Notes: a model not told the origin generated them from the letters alone. Positions 17,661 to 26,653 are shown, counted from the stretch's first letter. The stretch is 64,000 nt of DNA from Planctomycetota bacterium (GCA_016200265.1 JACQFE010000002.1:1-64000), one strand, 5' to 3'. A program made the numbers and translations.

Positions 17661-19552
17661 GATTTCCTTCCGTTCTGCTGATGCAATAAGGAGCCGATCT
17701 GGGTTTCAATCTCGTTGATCGTGAACGGCTTGCCTTGAACTTTGTTCATTCCGATGGCGTCGATGAGGAACGTCGCCCGAATGTGGGCGCGAAGTTGGCC
17801 GAGATTCATCTCCGGAATCAGCACACGGCGGAATTTCTTGAGGATTTCGCCGGAGTTTTGCGGCATCGGGTCGAGATAGCGCAAGTGGGCACTCGACACA
17901 TCCAGGCCTTTCGAGCGGCATCGCTCGACCGCCGATGTGATCGGCCCATACGTGCTGCCCCAGCCGAGCACCAAAAGTTCGCCGCCGTTTGTGTTTCCAT
18001 AAATTTCGAGCGGCGGAACGGTCTTTGCGATGTTGTCGATTTTCTGCCGACGCAAGCGAATCATGTGATCGTGATTGTCCGGCTCGTAGCAGACGTCGCC
18101 TGTGATATCGCGCTTTTCAAGTCCGCCGACGCGATGTTCCAGGCCCGGCGTGCCGGGAATCGCCCATTCGCGCACGAGATCGGGATTTCGCTTGTAGGGC
18201 AGGAAATGATCCGTGTCGTTGTGCGTCGTGGGGTGCTTGACGACGAATTTATCGAGCTTCGAAGGATCAGGAATGAGCCACGGCTCGGCCCCATTCGCCA
18301 GGTACCCGTCGCTCAACAGGAACACCGGCGTCATGTATTGCACGGCGATGCGAAAGGCCTCCATCGCCATGTGAAAGCAATCCGCGGGCGTCGACGCCGC
18401 GAGCACGCAGCAGGGCGCTTCACCGTTTCGTCCCCAAATCGCCTGGTGCAAATCCGCTTGTTCCGTCTTGGTGGGCAAGCCCGTGCTCGGTCCACCGCGC
18501 TGCACATTCACGATCACAAGCGGAAGCTCGGTCATGATGGCCAGTGCGATCGCCTCTTGCTTCAGCGCCACGCCCGGGCCGCTTGTGCCTGTAACAGCTA
18601 GAGCGCCCGCGAATGATGCGCCGATCACGGATGTGATGGCGGCGATTTCGTCTTCGGCCTGAAACGTGCGAACATCGAAATTCTTGTGCCGCGACAGCTC
18701 GTGAAGAATGTCACTCGCAGGCGTGATCGGATAGCTGCCGTAGAACAGCGGCTTGTTCGCCAGGCGAGCGGCCGTAATCAAGCCCATCGCCAGCGCTTCG
18801 TTGCCGGTGACTTTGCGATATCGACCCGGAGCGATTTTCGCCGCGGGGACAAGATACCGCACGGAGAACATGTCCGTGGTCTCGCCGAAATAATATCCGG
18901 CGCGGAGGGCCTTTAAGTTGGCACTCAAGACGTCGGCCTTCTTGCCAAACTTGTCCTGAAGCCAGCGCTCGGTCGGCTCCAGTGACTTCCCATAGAGCCA
19001 ATACACGAGCCCAAGCGAGTAGAAATTCTTGCAGCGAGCGATGTTTCGGGCCGTCAGTCCTGTGTCCTTACATGCTTCCGCGGTCAACTTCTCCATCGGA
19101 ATGCGGAAAAGTTGGTACCGCTCAAGGCTGCCATTCTCCAACGGATTTTCTTTGTAACCCGCTTTCTGGAGATTCGTTGGGTTAAATGCATCGTCATTGA
19201 TGACGAGGATTCCACCCTGCTCCAAGTCCTCGACGTTCGTCTTTAAGGCCGCCGGATTCATCGCGATGAGCGCGTTGACGGTATCGCCGGCCGTTCGCAG
19301 CTTGCGGGCCCCAAAATTCAATTGGTATCCACTGACGCCGGCGAGCGTGCCCGCAGGAGCGCGGATTTCTGCGGGAAAGTCCGGAAACGTGCTCACGTCG
19401 TTGCCAAACATCGCGGACGTGTTCGTCATTTGCGTTCCGACGAGCTGCATGCCGTCGCCGGAGTCGCCGGCGAATCGAACGGTGATCTCTTCACGTTCGA
19501 CAACTGGCGTAGGCTTGGTTTTCGTTACAGGCGGTTCGATCGATACGACCAT
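17657..19552 (-). CDS. korA: 2-oxoacid:ferredoxin oxidoreductase, fused gamma-alpha subunit
   Basis: A 631-residue protein. An N-terminal gamma domain (about 25-210) begins with VRFAGDSGDGMQLVGTQ, the CoA/flavodoxin-like catalytic domain. The alpha domain (about 240-630) has GSYPITPASDILHELS and the FQAEDEIAAITSVIGASFAG region that forms the ThDP site with KorB. This gamma-alpha fusion is the standard KorA form. It is in an operon with korB. Such enzymes serve anaerobic or microaerobic TCA cycles or the reductive TCA cycle; direction of flux cannot be told here. The divergent neighbour is the CBS-domain PLP enzyme. Confidence 0.92.
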   Translation of the reverse strand: MVVSIEPPVTKTKPTPVVEREEITVRFAGDSGDGMQLVGTQMTNTSAMFGNDVSTFPDFPAEIRAPAGTLAGVSGYQLNFGARKLRTAGDTVNALIAMNPAALKTNVEDLEQGGILVINDDAFNPTNLQKAGYKENPLENGSLERYQLFRIPMEKLTAEACKDTGLTARNIARCKNFYSLGLVYWLYGKSLEPTERWLQDKFGKKADVLSANLKALRAGYYFGETTDMFSVRYLVPAAKIAPGRYRKVTGNEALAMGLITAARLANKPLFYGSYPITPASDILHELSRHKNFDVRTFQAEDEIAAITSVIGASFAGALAVTGTSGPGVALKQEAIALAIMTELPLVIVNVQRGGPSTGLPTKTEQADLHQAIWGRNGEAPCCVLAASTPADCFHMAMEAFRIAVQYMTPVFLLSDGYLANGAEPWLIPDPSKLDKFVVKHPTTHNDTDHFLPYKRNPDLVREWAIPGTPGLEHRVGGLEKRDITGDVCYEPDNHDHMIRLRRQKIDNIAKTVPPLEIYGNTNGGELLVLGWGSTYGPITSAVERCRSKGLDVSSAHLRYLDPMPQNSGEILKKFRRVLIPEMNLGQLRAHIRATFLIDAIGMNKVQGKPFTINEIETQIGSLLHQQNGRKS

Positions 19553-19815
19553 GGCAATTCAGGCTCCTAATGTGCGATTCGCCAACCCCGCCGGCGAAAG
19601 CGGCACCCCAAGTTTCCCCAACTCTGGGGCCGCTCTGGAAATTGAGTTTCCGGAAGCGATTTCGGGTCGGTGACTCGCTGCCAAATGTTATGCGAAAACT
19701 GGTCCTAAAACAATAGTCAGACGGCGGATGACAGTTCAATTCCGCCGCAATTAAGATTACAATGCCATCGTAGTAGTGAAATCGCCTTTTATAAAGACCT
19801 TTGAGGAGCCACGTT

Positions 19816-21210
19816 ATGCCCATGCGCTGTCAAACCGTGCTTGAAGCCATCGGAAACACGCCCATCGTTCGACTCAATCGCATGGTCAAAGGCCTCACGC
19901 CGGCGATTTACGCCAAGATTGAATTTGTAAACCCCGGCGCAAGCGTGAAGGATCGAGTCGCTCTCGCTATGGTGGAATCGGCGGAACGCGAAGGGTTACT
20001 CAAGCCCGGCGGAACGATTGTGGAGGCCACGTCCGGAAACACCGGCGTCGGACTCGCGATGGTCGCCGCAGTGAAGGGATATCGCTGTATTTTTGTCATG
20101 CCTGATAAGATGAGCGCGGAAAAAATCCGGCTCTTGAAGGCCTATGGCGCGGAAGTCATCATCACGCCCACAAATGCCGAGAGCAACAGCGCGGACGGTT
20201 ACAGCGGAGTGGCCGCACGTCTTGCAAACGAAATCCCCAATGCCTGGCAGCCGAATCAATTCACCAACCTGAACAATCCTGAGTATCACTATCGTCACAC
20301 CGGCCCGGAAATTTGGCAGCAGACCGAAGGCAAGCTGAGTGCGTTTGTCGCAGGCATCGGAACCGGAGGCACAATTTCCGGCGTCGGTAAGTTCCTCAAA
20401 GAGAAGAATCCGAAGATTCGCATTGTGGCGGCTGATCCGGAAGGATCGATTCTCTCAGGCGATACTCCGAAGCCCTGGGCCGTCGAAGGCATCGGCGAAG
20501 ATTACGTTCCTAAAACATTCAATTCGCAGGTCGTCGATGAATGGATTCGCGTCAGCGACACAGACTCGTTCACCGTCGCTCGCAACATGGCCCGCATGGA
20601 AGGTTTGCTCGTCGGCGGATCATGCGGCACGGCCATGGCGGCGGCGTTTCGATTCGCTCAGCGGCTCGGGCCCAACGACATGATCGTTGTGCTATGCCCC
20701 GACACGGGTCGCAATTATCTCTCCAAGCTCTATTCCGAAGAGTGGATGATCGAGAAGGGTTTCATGAAGCCGCGAGGCCGATCGCACACGGTCGCGGACT
20801 TGCTCGAACGCCGCGGAACTGTGCCGGTGATTGCCGTTCGTCCCGAAGCCAAGGCCGAAGAAGCGATCGGACTCCTTCGTCGCCACGGCATCTCTCAGCT
20901 TCCCGTCATCGAAGATGGAAAAGTCATCGGCCAAATTCGCGAGCTGACCATCGCCCGACTGCTTCATTTGCACAGCGATCCGCGACAGCTTCCAGTGCGC
21001 GAGATCATGGCCCGCCCCATGCCCACCGTCGATCTCCACACCGACCTCGACGAGGTCTACCGCCTGCTCAGCTCCGGCCACAGCGGCTGCGCCGTCCAAC
21101 GTGGTAACGAAGTCATCGCCGTGGTTACGCGCATCGACCTCGTCAATTTCTGGGACGATCCGATGAATCAGGAGTTTGAACAGGAAGTGGCCGCTGCGGG
21201 GAAAGTATAG
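19816..21210 (+). CDS. Cystathionine beta-synthase / cysteine synthase with CBS pair
   Basis: A 464-residue fold-type II PLP enzyme from the ATG at 19816 (GAGGAG 7 bases upstream; a TTG at 19801 is in the ribosome site). PLP Lys45 lies in NPGASVKDR, the substrate loop SGNTG at 75 and the phosphate-binding loop GTGGTISG at 182-189. A C-terminal tandem CBS domain (about 335-460) is typical of regulated cystathionine beta-synthases. The sequence does not separate O-acetylserine sulfhydrylase from CBS activity, so no gene symbol is given. It provides the sulfur-assimilation step that could follow the cysH product encoded at 46337. Two hypotheticals follow on the same strand. Confidence 0.9.
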   Translation: MPMRCQTVLEAIGNTPIVRLNRMVKGLTPAIYAKIEFVNPGASVKDRVALAMVESAEREGLLKPGGTIVEATSGNTGVGLAMVAAVKGYRCIFVMPDKMSAEKIRLLKAYGAEVIITPTNAESNSADGYSGVAARLANEIPNAWQPNQFTNLNNPEYHYRHTGPEIWQQTEGKLSAFVAGIGTGGTISGVGKFLKEKNPKIRIVAADPEGSILSGDTPKPWAVEGIGEDYVPKTFNSQVVDEWIRVSDTDSFTVARNMARMEGLLVGGSCGTAMAAAFRFAQRLGPNDMIVVLCPDTGRNYLSKLYSEEWMIEKGFMKPRGRSHTVADLLERRGTVPVIAVRPEAKAEEAIGLLRRHGISQLPVIEDGKVIGQIRELTIARLLHLHSDPRQLPVREIMARPMPTVDLHTDLDEVYRLLSSGHSGCAVQRGNEVIAVVTRIDLVNFWDDPMNQEFEQEVAAAGKV

Positions 21211-21221
21211 GAGTCAATTCA

Positions 21222-21470
21222 ATGCATGTTCGTGATTTAGAACATTGGTTGAAAGCTCGACCGTTCGAGCCGTTTGTGATGAACCTCACTAGCGGCGAGC
21301 GAATCCACGTGGATCATCCGGATGCCGCCGTGCCAGGAACAAATGCAGTTCTCGTAATCAACAAACGTCGAGGGCGCTTGGCCGGCTTCTCGCACATCTC
21401 CTTGTTTCACGTCCTCAAAATTGAAGCTGCCTCACGGCGACGAAAAGAGCGGTCGAACGGTGCGGAGTGA
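21222..21470 (+). CDS. Small conserved hypothetical protein (paralogue of 16332-16610)
   Basis: An 82-residue protein starting 11 bases after the CBS-domain enzyme stop, so probably co-transcribed with it. It carries L-K-A-R-P-F-E-P-F-V-M-N-L-T-S-G-E-R-I-H-V followed by HPDAA, the same pattern as the protein encoded at 16332-16610, and a basic tail (ASRRRKERSN). Its stop overlaps the GTG start of the next gene (GTGA). Function unknown. Confidence 0.7.
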   Translation: MHVRDLEHWLKARPFEPFVMNLTSGERIHVDHPDAAVPGTNAVLVINKRRGRLAGFSHISLFHVLKIEAASRRRKERSNGAE

Positions 21471-22408
21471 AAAGTCAGATCCCGCAGCCCGTAACAATGG
21501 CCGTGCCGTCCCTTCCTGACGGCTGGCACTTCCTAGGATTCAAGGTGCTAAGGCGATCGCGCTTAGCCACGATTGGAGTGAATGTCGATCTTAACGCAGC
21601 TCGGCGGAGCGACCTTGAGCAGGAAACTGTAGGAGCGGAGTGGGGCAATCCTACCAATGCCACCGCAAAAGTCTGGACACTCGAGGACGACGATCTGATT
21701 GAGGCCATTCAGTTTCCGTTGCTTGAGCCCTTTCCTATCCTGGAGCAGTTTCCCGACGGCCGATGGCTTGTAGTCAACTCCCGCTCAAGTGGTCAGGGAA
21801 ATGCCCGCATTCTTGGCTCCGATGGCACTGAAGAGCGGCGTTTTGAGCTTGGCGATGGCATAAAGCACGTCAAAATAGACGATCATCAGCGTGTATGGGT
21901 GGGATGGTTCGACGAGGGCATTTTCAGAAACAGTCATTGGCGCTTGCCGGGACTCAAGTGCGCCCCTAGCGATTTCGGGATTGCCGCCTTTGATGAGCTA
22001 GGCGCGCTCATCAAGCATGCATCATCGGAATCCATAGCGGACTGTTACGCTCTTAACGTTTGTGGAGACACTGCTTGGGCATGCACATACACAGACTTTC
22101 CAATTTGGGAAATCAGCAATGAGCGTGAGCGCACTTGGCCGACAAACCTAAGCGGCACTTGCGCCCTCGCCGTGAGCTATCCGTACGTGCTAGCCGCCGG
22201 GGGGTATAAAGACTCGGCCAATCGCGTTGTTCTGTTGCGGCTTAATGATCGGAAGGCAGAGCGGCTAGGTGAATGGCGTTTGCCGTTTGGCATCGGTTAC
22301 CCTGATGATGTCAGGATGATCGATGGACGTGACGACGAACTGCATGTGATCTGCGGACAACAATGGCACCGGTGGCACGTAAGAGAATTCGCGAAGCTCT
22401 GCGATTAG
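21467..22408 (+). CDS. Hypothetical beta-propeller-like protein
   Basis: A 313-residue soluble protein with a GTG start overlapping the upstream stop. No signal peptide or membrane helix. It is rich in short strands with aromatic turns (GWHFLGFKVL, VWTLEDDDLIEAIQFP, RVWVGWFDEGIF, GDTAWACTYTDFPIWEIS, HVICGQQWHRWHV), consistent with a six-bladed propeller. Related stand-alone proteins occur in many soil bacteria without assigned function. It is the last gene before a strong hairpin terminator at 22419. Confidence 0.6.
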   Translation: MKSQIPQPVTMAVPSLPDGWHFLGFKVLRRSRLATIGVNVDLNAARRSDLEQETVGAEWGNPTNATAKVWTLEDDDLIEAIQFPLLEPFPILEQFPDGRWLVVNSRSSGQGNARILGSDGTEERRFELGDGIKHVKIDDHQRVWVGWFDEGIFRNSHWRLPGLKCAPSDFGIAAFDELGALIKHASSESIADCYALNVCGDTAWACTYTDFPIWEISNERERTWPTNLSGTCALAVSYPYVLAAGGYKDSANRVVLLRLNDRKAERLGEWRLPFGIGYPDDVRMIDGRDDELHVICGQQWHRWHVREFAKLCD

Positions 22409-22418
22409 TGTCGGCCGG

Positions 22419-22459
22419 GCGCCCCAGGTTGCGCCGTTTGCAACCTGGGGGCGCGATTT
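22419..22459 (+). terminator. Intrinsic terminator after the propeller-like gene
   Basis: GCGCCCCAGGTTGC (22419-22432) pairs with GCAACCTGGGGGCGC (22440-22454) around a 7-base loop with one bulged G, and GATTTTT follows. It starts 11 bases after the stop of the gene ending at 22408. Confidence 0.75.
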
Positions 22460-22630
22460 TTCGTTGGAACGACCCCTACGTTCTAGCGACCCCTGATTCG
22501 ACAAATCCCGCGCTCGCCGAATACCAGAAATTCATCGACCACGTCTGACGTTATTCCAACATGAGACGATCTTGCCCCGTGACTCCGGCTCTCGTGCAAC
22601 AACGTCAACGCCGCCGTGACGCGGCATTAT

Positions 22631-22702
22631 TTCGATCTTCTAACTTCGCTCTTCGATCTTACCTTTTTTCGGTTTTCTCTCTTCAATCTTCAGTCTTCGC
22701 TG
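22631..22702. repeat. TTCGATCTTC-type heptamer repeat cluster
   Basis: Degenerate units of the kind TTCGATCTTC, TTCGCTCTTCGATCTT and TTCAATCTTCAGTCTTCGC run through this stretch. The same kind of pyrimidine-rich heptamer array lies upstream of cysH (46228-46323). Confidence 0.65.
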
Positions 22703-22887
22703 CAGTGCCGCGCGGTGACACTCTGAAAATTATACTTTTCCAAACGAACCCATTTGAAAGTGTGACTGACCATGCCCGCATCACAGCGCTCGACGAAAAT
22801 CACGAATTCATCGAGCGCCTCGCAAGTTATTCAATGCACCCCACGGTACTGTTGCCTTGTGCCAACTGCCTGTTGTCTATCGAAATG

Positions 22888-22905
22888 TTGTTTCACGTGA
22901 AACAA
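22888..22905. promoter_or_regulatory. parS-like ParB binding site
   Basis: TTGTTTCACGTGAAACAA is a perfect 18-bp palindrome. Its inner 16 bases (22889-22904) equal the widely conserved bacterial chromosomal parS sequence. It is intergenic, between the terminator and the 3' end of the nucleotide-sugar dehydrogenase gene. In known genomes such sites nucleate ParB-CTP spreading and SMC loading and mostly lie near the replication origin. No parA, parB, dnaA or other origin gene is in the window. Confidence 0.75.
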
Positions 22906-22952
22906 ATCTGCGCAAATCTGCGGTTTCACAAAACCTTGGCAAAGGAGATGTC

Positions 22953-24353
22953 TTACGCCTTCACAATCGTCGCTTTGGGCGCGCGGACTTTGCTCGTTGC
23001 GTTGCGGGTGTCGACGATCAGCTTGGCGTTACGGGCGATCATTTCGTAATCGTAACTCGTGTGGTCGGTCGCTATGAGTACGCAGTCGTACGACTTGAGC
23101 ATCGCGGGCGTGAGTTTCTTGCTAGTCATGCGAAGATCGTGCTCGCGCTGCTTGCCGGTCTTGGGGACGAATGGATCGTTGTAATCCACCTTCGCTCCGC
23201 GGGCCTGAAGCATCTCAATCAGCTCGATCGAAGGCGACTCGCGAATGTCATCGACGTCCTTCTTGTACGCCAAACCGAGCACGAGGATTTTCGAGCCGTT
23301 GAGCGCTTTCTTGTTTTGATTCACAGCATCAGCCACGTGTTGCACGACGTATTCAGGCATTCCGGTATTGATCTCGCCGGCCAGCTCGATGAATCGCGTG
23401 GCCATGCCGTACTGTCGAGCTTTCCACGTCAGATAGAACGGATCGATCGGAATGCAGTGCCCACCAAGACCCGGGCCGGGGTAGAATGGCTGGAAACCGA
23501 ACGGCTTGGTCGCGGCCGCACGGACTACTTCCCATACATCGATGCCCATGCGATCGAAAAGCATCTTGAGTTCGTTGATGAGGGCGATGTTCACGCATCG
23601 ATAGACGTTTTCGAGAATTTTGGAGGCCTCAGCGACTTCGCAGCTTCCTACGAGTACGACCTGCTTCACTGCGGCCCCGTACAACGCTGCGGCAATCTTC
23701 GCACTGGACGCGTCATATCCGCCGACGACTTTAGGAATCGTTTCGGTCGTGTGATCGGTTCGTCCCGGATCCTCTCGCTCCGGCGAAAACGCAAGGAAGA
23801 AATCCCAACCGGCTTTCAGGCCGCTGGTTTCAATGATTGGTTTGACCAGCTCTCGCGTCGTGCCGGGATACGTCGTGCTTTCGAGAACCACGAGCTGCCC
23901 GCGGCGAACGTTTTCGGCGATCAAATGGGCCGTGTTCTCGACGTAGGTCATGTCCGGTTCGCGGTTCTTGGTGAGCGGCGTGGGCACGCAAATCAAAATT
24001 GCGTCGCATTCCAAGAGCGACTTTGGGTCGCTCGACGCGCGAAAACGCCCTTCCGACAGCACGGATTCCAAGAGCGAGGACGGAATGTGTTTGATGTAGC
24101 TCTTGCCGGCGTTGAGCTTGGTAACTTTGGACTCGTCAATGTCGAAACCAAGACACGAAAATCCTGCAGCGCAAAAAGTGCGCATGAGCGGCAAACCGAC
24201 GTAACCCATGCCGACGATTCCGACCTTGGCGGTTCGCGCTTCGATTGCGGCGAGCCAAGCGTTATCGGACAAAAGTGGGCCTGCCAATCGACGAGAGCTT
24301 CGTGTCTGCTCACCGTCACCACCGGATTTTGAGATTCGATTCGTCTTGGCCAT
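22953..24353 (-). CDS. Nucleotide-sugar dehydrogenase (UDP-N-acetylglucosamine 6-dehydrogenase type)
   Basis: A 466-residue protein. The ATG at 24353 is used because GAGGAG lies 10 bases upstream; a TTG at 24371 falls in the ribosome site. The NAD-binding motif GIVGMGYVGLP is near residue 46-56. The central helix carries EVAEASKILENVYRCVNIALINEL, and the catalytic Cys lies in GGHCIPIDPFYL near residue 300. The C-terminal UDP-binding domain includes LGLAYKKDVDDIRESPS. This fits the WbpA/UDP-GlcNAc 6-dehydrogenase branch better than UDP-glucose dehydrogenase. It would supply UDP-hexuronic acids for surface glycans. The DegT aminotransferase gene is divergent from it, a usual partner in that pathway. 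Confidence 0.88.
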   Translation of the reverse strand: MAKTNRISKSGGDGEQTRSSRRLAGPLLSDNAWLAAIEARTAKVGIVGMGYVGLPLMRTFCAAGFSCLGFDIDESKVTKLNAGKSYIKHIPSSLLESVLSEGRFRASSDPKSLLECDAILICVPTPLTKNREPDMTYVENTAHLIAENVRRGQLVVLESTTYPGTTRELVKPIIETSGLKAGWDFFLAFSPEREDPGRTDHTTETIPKVVGGYDASSAKIAAALYGAAVKQVVLVGSCEVAEASKILENVYRCVNIALINELKMLFDRMGIDVWEVVRAAATKPFGFQPFYPGPGLGGHCIPIDPFYLTWKARQYGMATRFIELAGEINTGMPEYVVQHVADAVNQNKKALNGSKILVLGLAYKKDVDDIRESPSIELIEMLQARGAKVDYNDPFVPKTGKQREHDLRMTSKKLTPAMLKSYDCVLIATDHTSYDYEMIARNAKLIVDTRNATSKVRAPKATIVKA

Positions 24354-24499
24354 TGAGAACAGTCTCCTCAACTGCGGTCATAAACCCCTTGTCATGCGGG
24401 CAATTCGAGCTTTTGAACTGGTCCCAATCGCCGCCCAAGAATCTTCAACAGGCGAAGCGAAGGCAGCCCGAAAACATATCGGTGTCGAACGACTCGCAT

Positions 24500-24505
24500 T
24501 ATAAT
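24500..24505 (+). promoter_or_regulatory. -10-like hexamer upstream of the aminotransferase gene
   Basis: A perfect TATAAT lies 36 bases upstream of the aminotransferase ATG, in the divergent intergenic region. The hexamer at -35 distance (TATCGG) is poor, so a regulator or an extended element would be needed. Prediction only. Confidence 0.35.
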
Positions 24506-24541
24506 CGAACCGCCAAAACGTCGCCAAAGGACGACTACACT

Positions 24542-25678
24542 ATGCCCACGGAAACCTTCGTGACGCCGAAAACGATCCCGCTCGCTCGTCCTAATATTAC
24601 GCAACGTGAGATCGATGCGATCGTGGAAGTTTTGCAAACCCCGAATTTGAGCCTGGGTCCCAAAGTCCCCGAATTCGAACGGGCGTTCGCCGAATACTGC
24701 GGCACCCGGTTCGCTGTGGCATGTTCGAGCGGCACCACCGGCCTGCACCTGCTCGTTCGAGCCATGGAAATCGGACCCGGAGACGAAGTCATCACGACTC
24801 CCTATTCATTTGTGGCCTCATCGAATTGCGTGCTCATGGAAGGCGCGAAGCCGGTCTTTGTGGACATCGATCCGGACGCATGGGATATCGATGTCTCGCG
24901 CATCGAGGCCGCCATGACGCCGCGGACGAAAGCCATCATTCCGGTCGATGTGTTCGGGCCGATCGCGGACATGGACTCCGTTCGGGCGATCGCTCAGCGG
25001 CGTAAATTGCGAGTGATTGAGGATTCGTGCGAAGCTCTCGGTACGCGATACAAAACCAAGATGGCCGGCTCATTCGGCGACGCCGGTGTCTTCGGGTTCT
25101 ATCCGAATAAACAGCTCACCACCGGCGAAGGCGGCATGATCGTTACTGACGATGCGCAAGTGGCCGATCTTTGTCGCTCGATGCGAAATCAAGGCCGCGA
25201 AACCGGCGGGGGCTGGCTCGCCCATCCCCGCATGGGCTACAACTATCGGCTCAGCGATATCAATTGTGCGCTGGGGCTCGCGCAGCTCAAGCGCATTCGC
25301 GAAATCATCGCCGAACGGGATCGCGTCCATGCCCTGTATCGAGAACGTCTGTCCGATGAGCCGCGACTTTCCATGCAAAAGTGTCGACCGGGTGTCACTC
25401 CGAGCTGGTTTGTTTTCGTGATCCGACTGGCCGATCGCTATACGCAAACCGATCGCGATCGTATGTTGAAAACACTCGCGGCCCGGGGCATCGGTTGCAG
25501 CAACTACTTCGCCCCGATACATCTCCAACCGTTCTACATGGAGCGGCTGGGCCATAAGCCCGGCGATTTTCCAATTTGCGAGCGCGTCGCGGCCCGCACG
25601 ATCGCGCTGCCGTTCCATCATCAACTTTCCGAATCGGACATCGATTTCATCTGCGCCGATCTGCGTTCATTGCTGTAA
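24542..25678 (+). CDS. DegT/DnrJ/EryC1/StrS aminotransferase
   Basis: A 378-residue PLP enzyme from the ATG at 24542. The longer frame from 24245 crosses the intergenic region and the divergent gene start, and is rejected. Key features are SSGTTGLHLL (62-71), Asp161 in IEDSCEALG, the PLP-forming Lys190 in FGFYPNKQLTTGEGG, and a C-terminal INCALGLAQLKRI segment. The family makes aminosugars from keto-sugar nucleotides, in the WbpE or polysaccharide-biosynthesis style. Being divergent from the UDP-sugar dehydrogenase, it probably serves the same surface-glycan pathway. Confidence 0.9.
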   Translation: MPTETFVTPKTIPLARPNITQREIDAIVEVLQTPNLSLGPKVPEFERAFAEYCGTRFAVACSSGTTGLHLLVRAMEIGPGDEVITTPYSFVASSNCVLMEGAKPVFVDIDPDAWDIDVSRIEAAMTPRTKAIIPVDVFGPIADMDSVRAIAQRRKLRVIEDSCEALGTRYKTKMAGSFGDAGVFGFYPNKQLTTGEGGMIVTDDAQVADLCRSMRNQGRETGGGWLAHPRMGYNYRLSDINCALGLAQLKRIREIIAERDRVHALYRERLSDEPRLSMQKCRPGVTPSWFVFVIRLADRYTQTDRDRMLKTLAARGIGCSNYFAPIHLQPFYMERLGHKPGDFPICERVAARTIALPFHHQLSESDIDFICADLRSLL

Positions 25679-25777
25679 GCGCCGCCACGCCGTATCGTTT
25701 GCGCGTTTTGATCGAGACCCAGGCTGGAAGCTAGACACCAACCCGCCCCGTGAACGAGGCGGCTCAGAGGCTCAGCA

Positions 25778-26653
25778 ATGAACGTCATCCACGTCGAAAA
25801 ACTGACCAAGCGTTACGGCGCGAGATTGGCCGTCAATGACATTTCTTTCAACGTCCCCAAAGGATCACTGTTCGGGTTTCTTGGGCCGAACGGGTCCGGC
25901 AAGACAACAACCATGCGCATCATGCTCGGCCTGCTGAAATCGACAACGGGTACGGCGCGAGTGTTCGATCGCGATCCCTGGCGCGCCGGTCGCTCGATCA
26001 AGGCCGACATGGGCTATCTGCCCGGCGATCTACGACTCTATCCCTGGCTGAACGGCGAGATCGCCGTCAGCTTGTTTGGCAAAATGCGTGGCCGGGATTT
26101 GCGCGAAGAAGGCGGTCGCCTCCTGAAATCGTTCGATCTCGATCCGCGCGTTCGCGTGCGAAATATGTCGCGGGGAATGAAGCAAAAACTCGGCATCATC
26201 CTCGCGCTTGCCCATCAACCGAGCCTGCTGATCCTCGACGAACCCACTTCGTCGCTCGATCCGCTGATGCAGGCCTGTCTGTATGATGAACTTCGTAAGC
26301 GAGTCGCGAATGGATGCACGGTGTTTCTTTCGAGCCACTCGTTGAATGAAGTCGAAGCACTTTGCGATCAGGTGGTGATCCTTCGCGAGGGTCGCGTGGT
26401 CGCGGATGCGACAATTGAATCGCTTCGCCGACGCGCTCGGCGACGCATCAAACTAATATGGAAAGATGGCTCGCAAGCCCCGCCGGTCCCGGCCACAATA
26501 ATGGAAATTACTGAGCGGCGTTCGGGTGAATGGAGTGGAATTCTCATTGGCCCCGCCGACGAATTCATCCGCTGGGCCGCGTCGCAGCCGATCGCTGATC
26601 TGTCCATCCACGATCCCGACCTGGCGACGTTGTTTCAGGAATTCTATCGCTGA
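25778..26653 (+). CDS. ABC transporter ATP-binding protein (ABC-2 export type)
   Basis: A 291-residue ATPase. Walker A GPNGSGKTT is at 36-44 and the signature is MSRGMKQKLG (130-139), the variant typical of ABC-2 exporters and drug/Nod-factor type ATPases. Walker B is LLILDEPT (150-157) and the switch His is in SSHSLNEVE. A C-terminal extension of about 75 residues resembles the regulatory tail of ABC-2 ATPases. No permease gene lies next to it; the downstream genes encode zinc-ribbon membrane proteins of unknown role that are not standard permeases. Partner unknown. Confidence 0.88.
   Translation: MNVIHVEKLTKRYGARLAVNDISFNVPKGSLFGFLGPNGSGKTTTMRIMLGLLKSTTGTARVFDRDPWRAGRSIKADMGYLPGDLRLYPWLNGEIAVSLFGKMRGRDLREEGGRLLKSFDLDPRVRVRNMSRGMKQKLGIILALAHQPSLLILDEPTSSLDPLMQACLYDELRKRVANGCTVFLSSHSLNEVEALCDQVVILREGRVVADATIESLRRRARRRIKLIWKDGSQAPPVPATIMEITERRSGEWSGILIGPADEFIRWAASQPIADLSIHDPDLATLFQEFYR

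Larger units (their letters stand above)
22409..22952. other. 544-base non-coding region with terminator, repeats and parS-like site
   Basis: It contains a terminator (22419-22459), unassigned sequence, a TTCGATCTTC-type repeat cluster (22631-22702), a perfect 18-bp palindrome matching parS (22888-22905) and a CTGCGCAAATCTGCGG repeat (22904-22925). Open frames here (for example 22561-23049) have repeat-derived composition and no ribosome site, and are not called as genes. Confidence 0.7.

Noticed and set aside
17735-18601. 288-codon plus-strand open frame
   Set aside because: Antisense to korA; His/Arg-rich shadow composition.
22561-23049. 162-codon open frame in the gap before the dehydrogenase
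   Set aside because: It is encoded by TTCGATCTTC-type repeats and the parS-like region, and has no ribosome binding site.
22857-24332. 491-codon plus-strand open frame
   Set aside because: It lies antisense to the complete nucleotide-sugar dehydrogenase gene, whose motifs are intact, and begins inside the repeat and parS region. No recognisable domain.
24245-24541. N-terminal extension of the DegT aminotransferase
   Set aside because: It would overlap the divergent dehydrogenase start and lacks family similarity; the ATG at 24542 begins the conserved protein.
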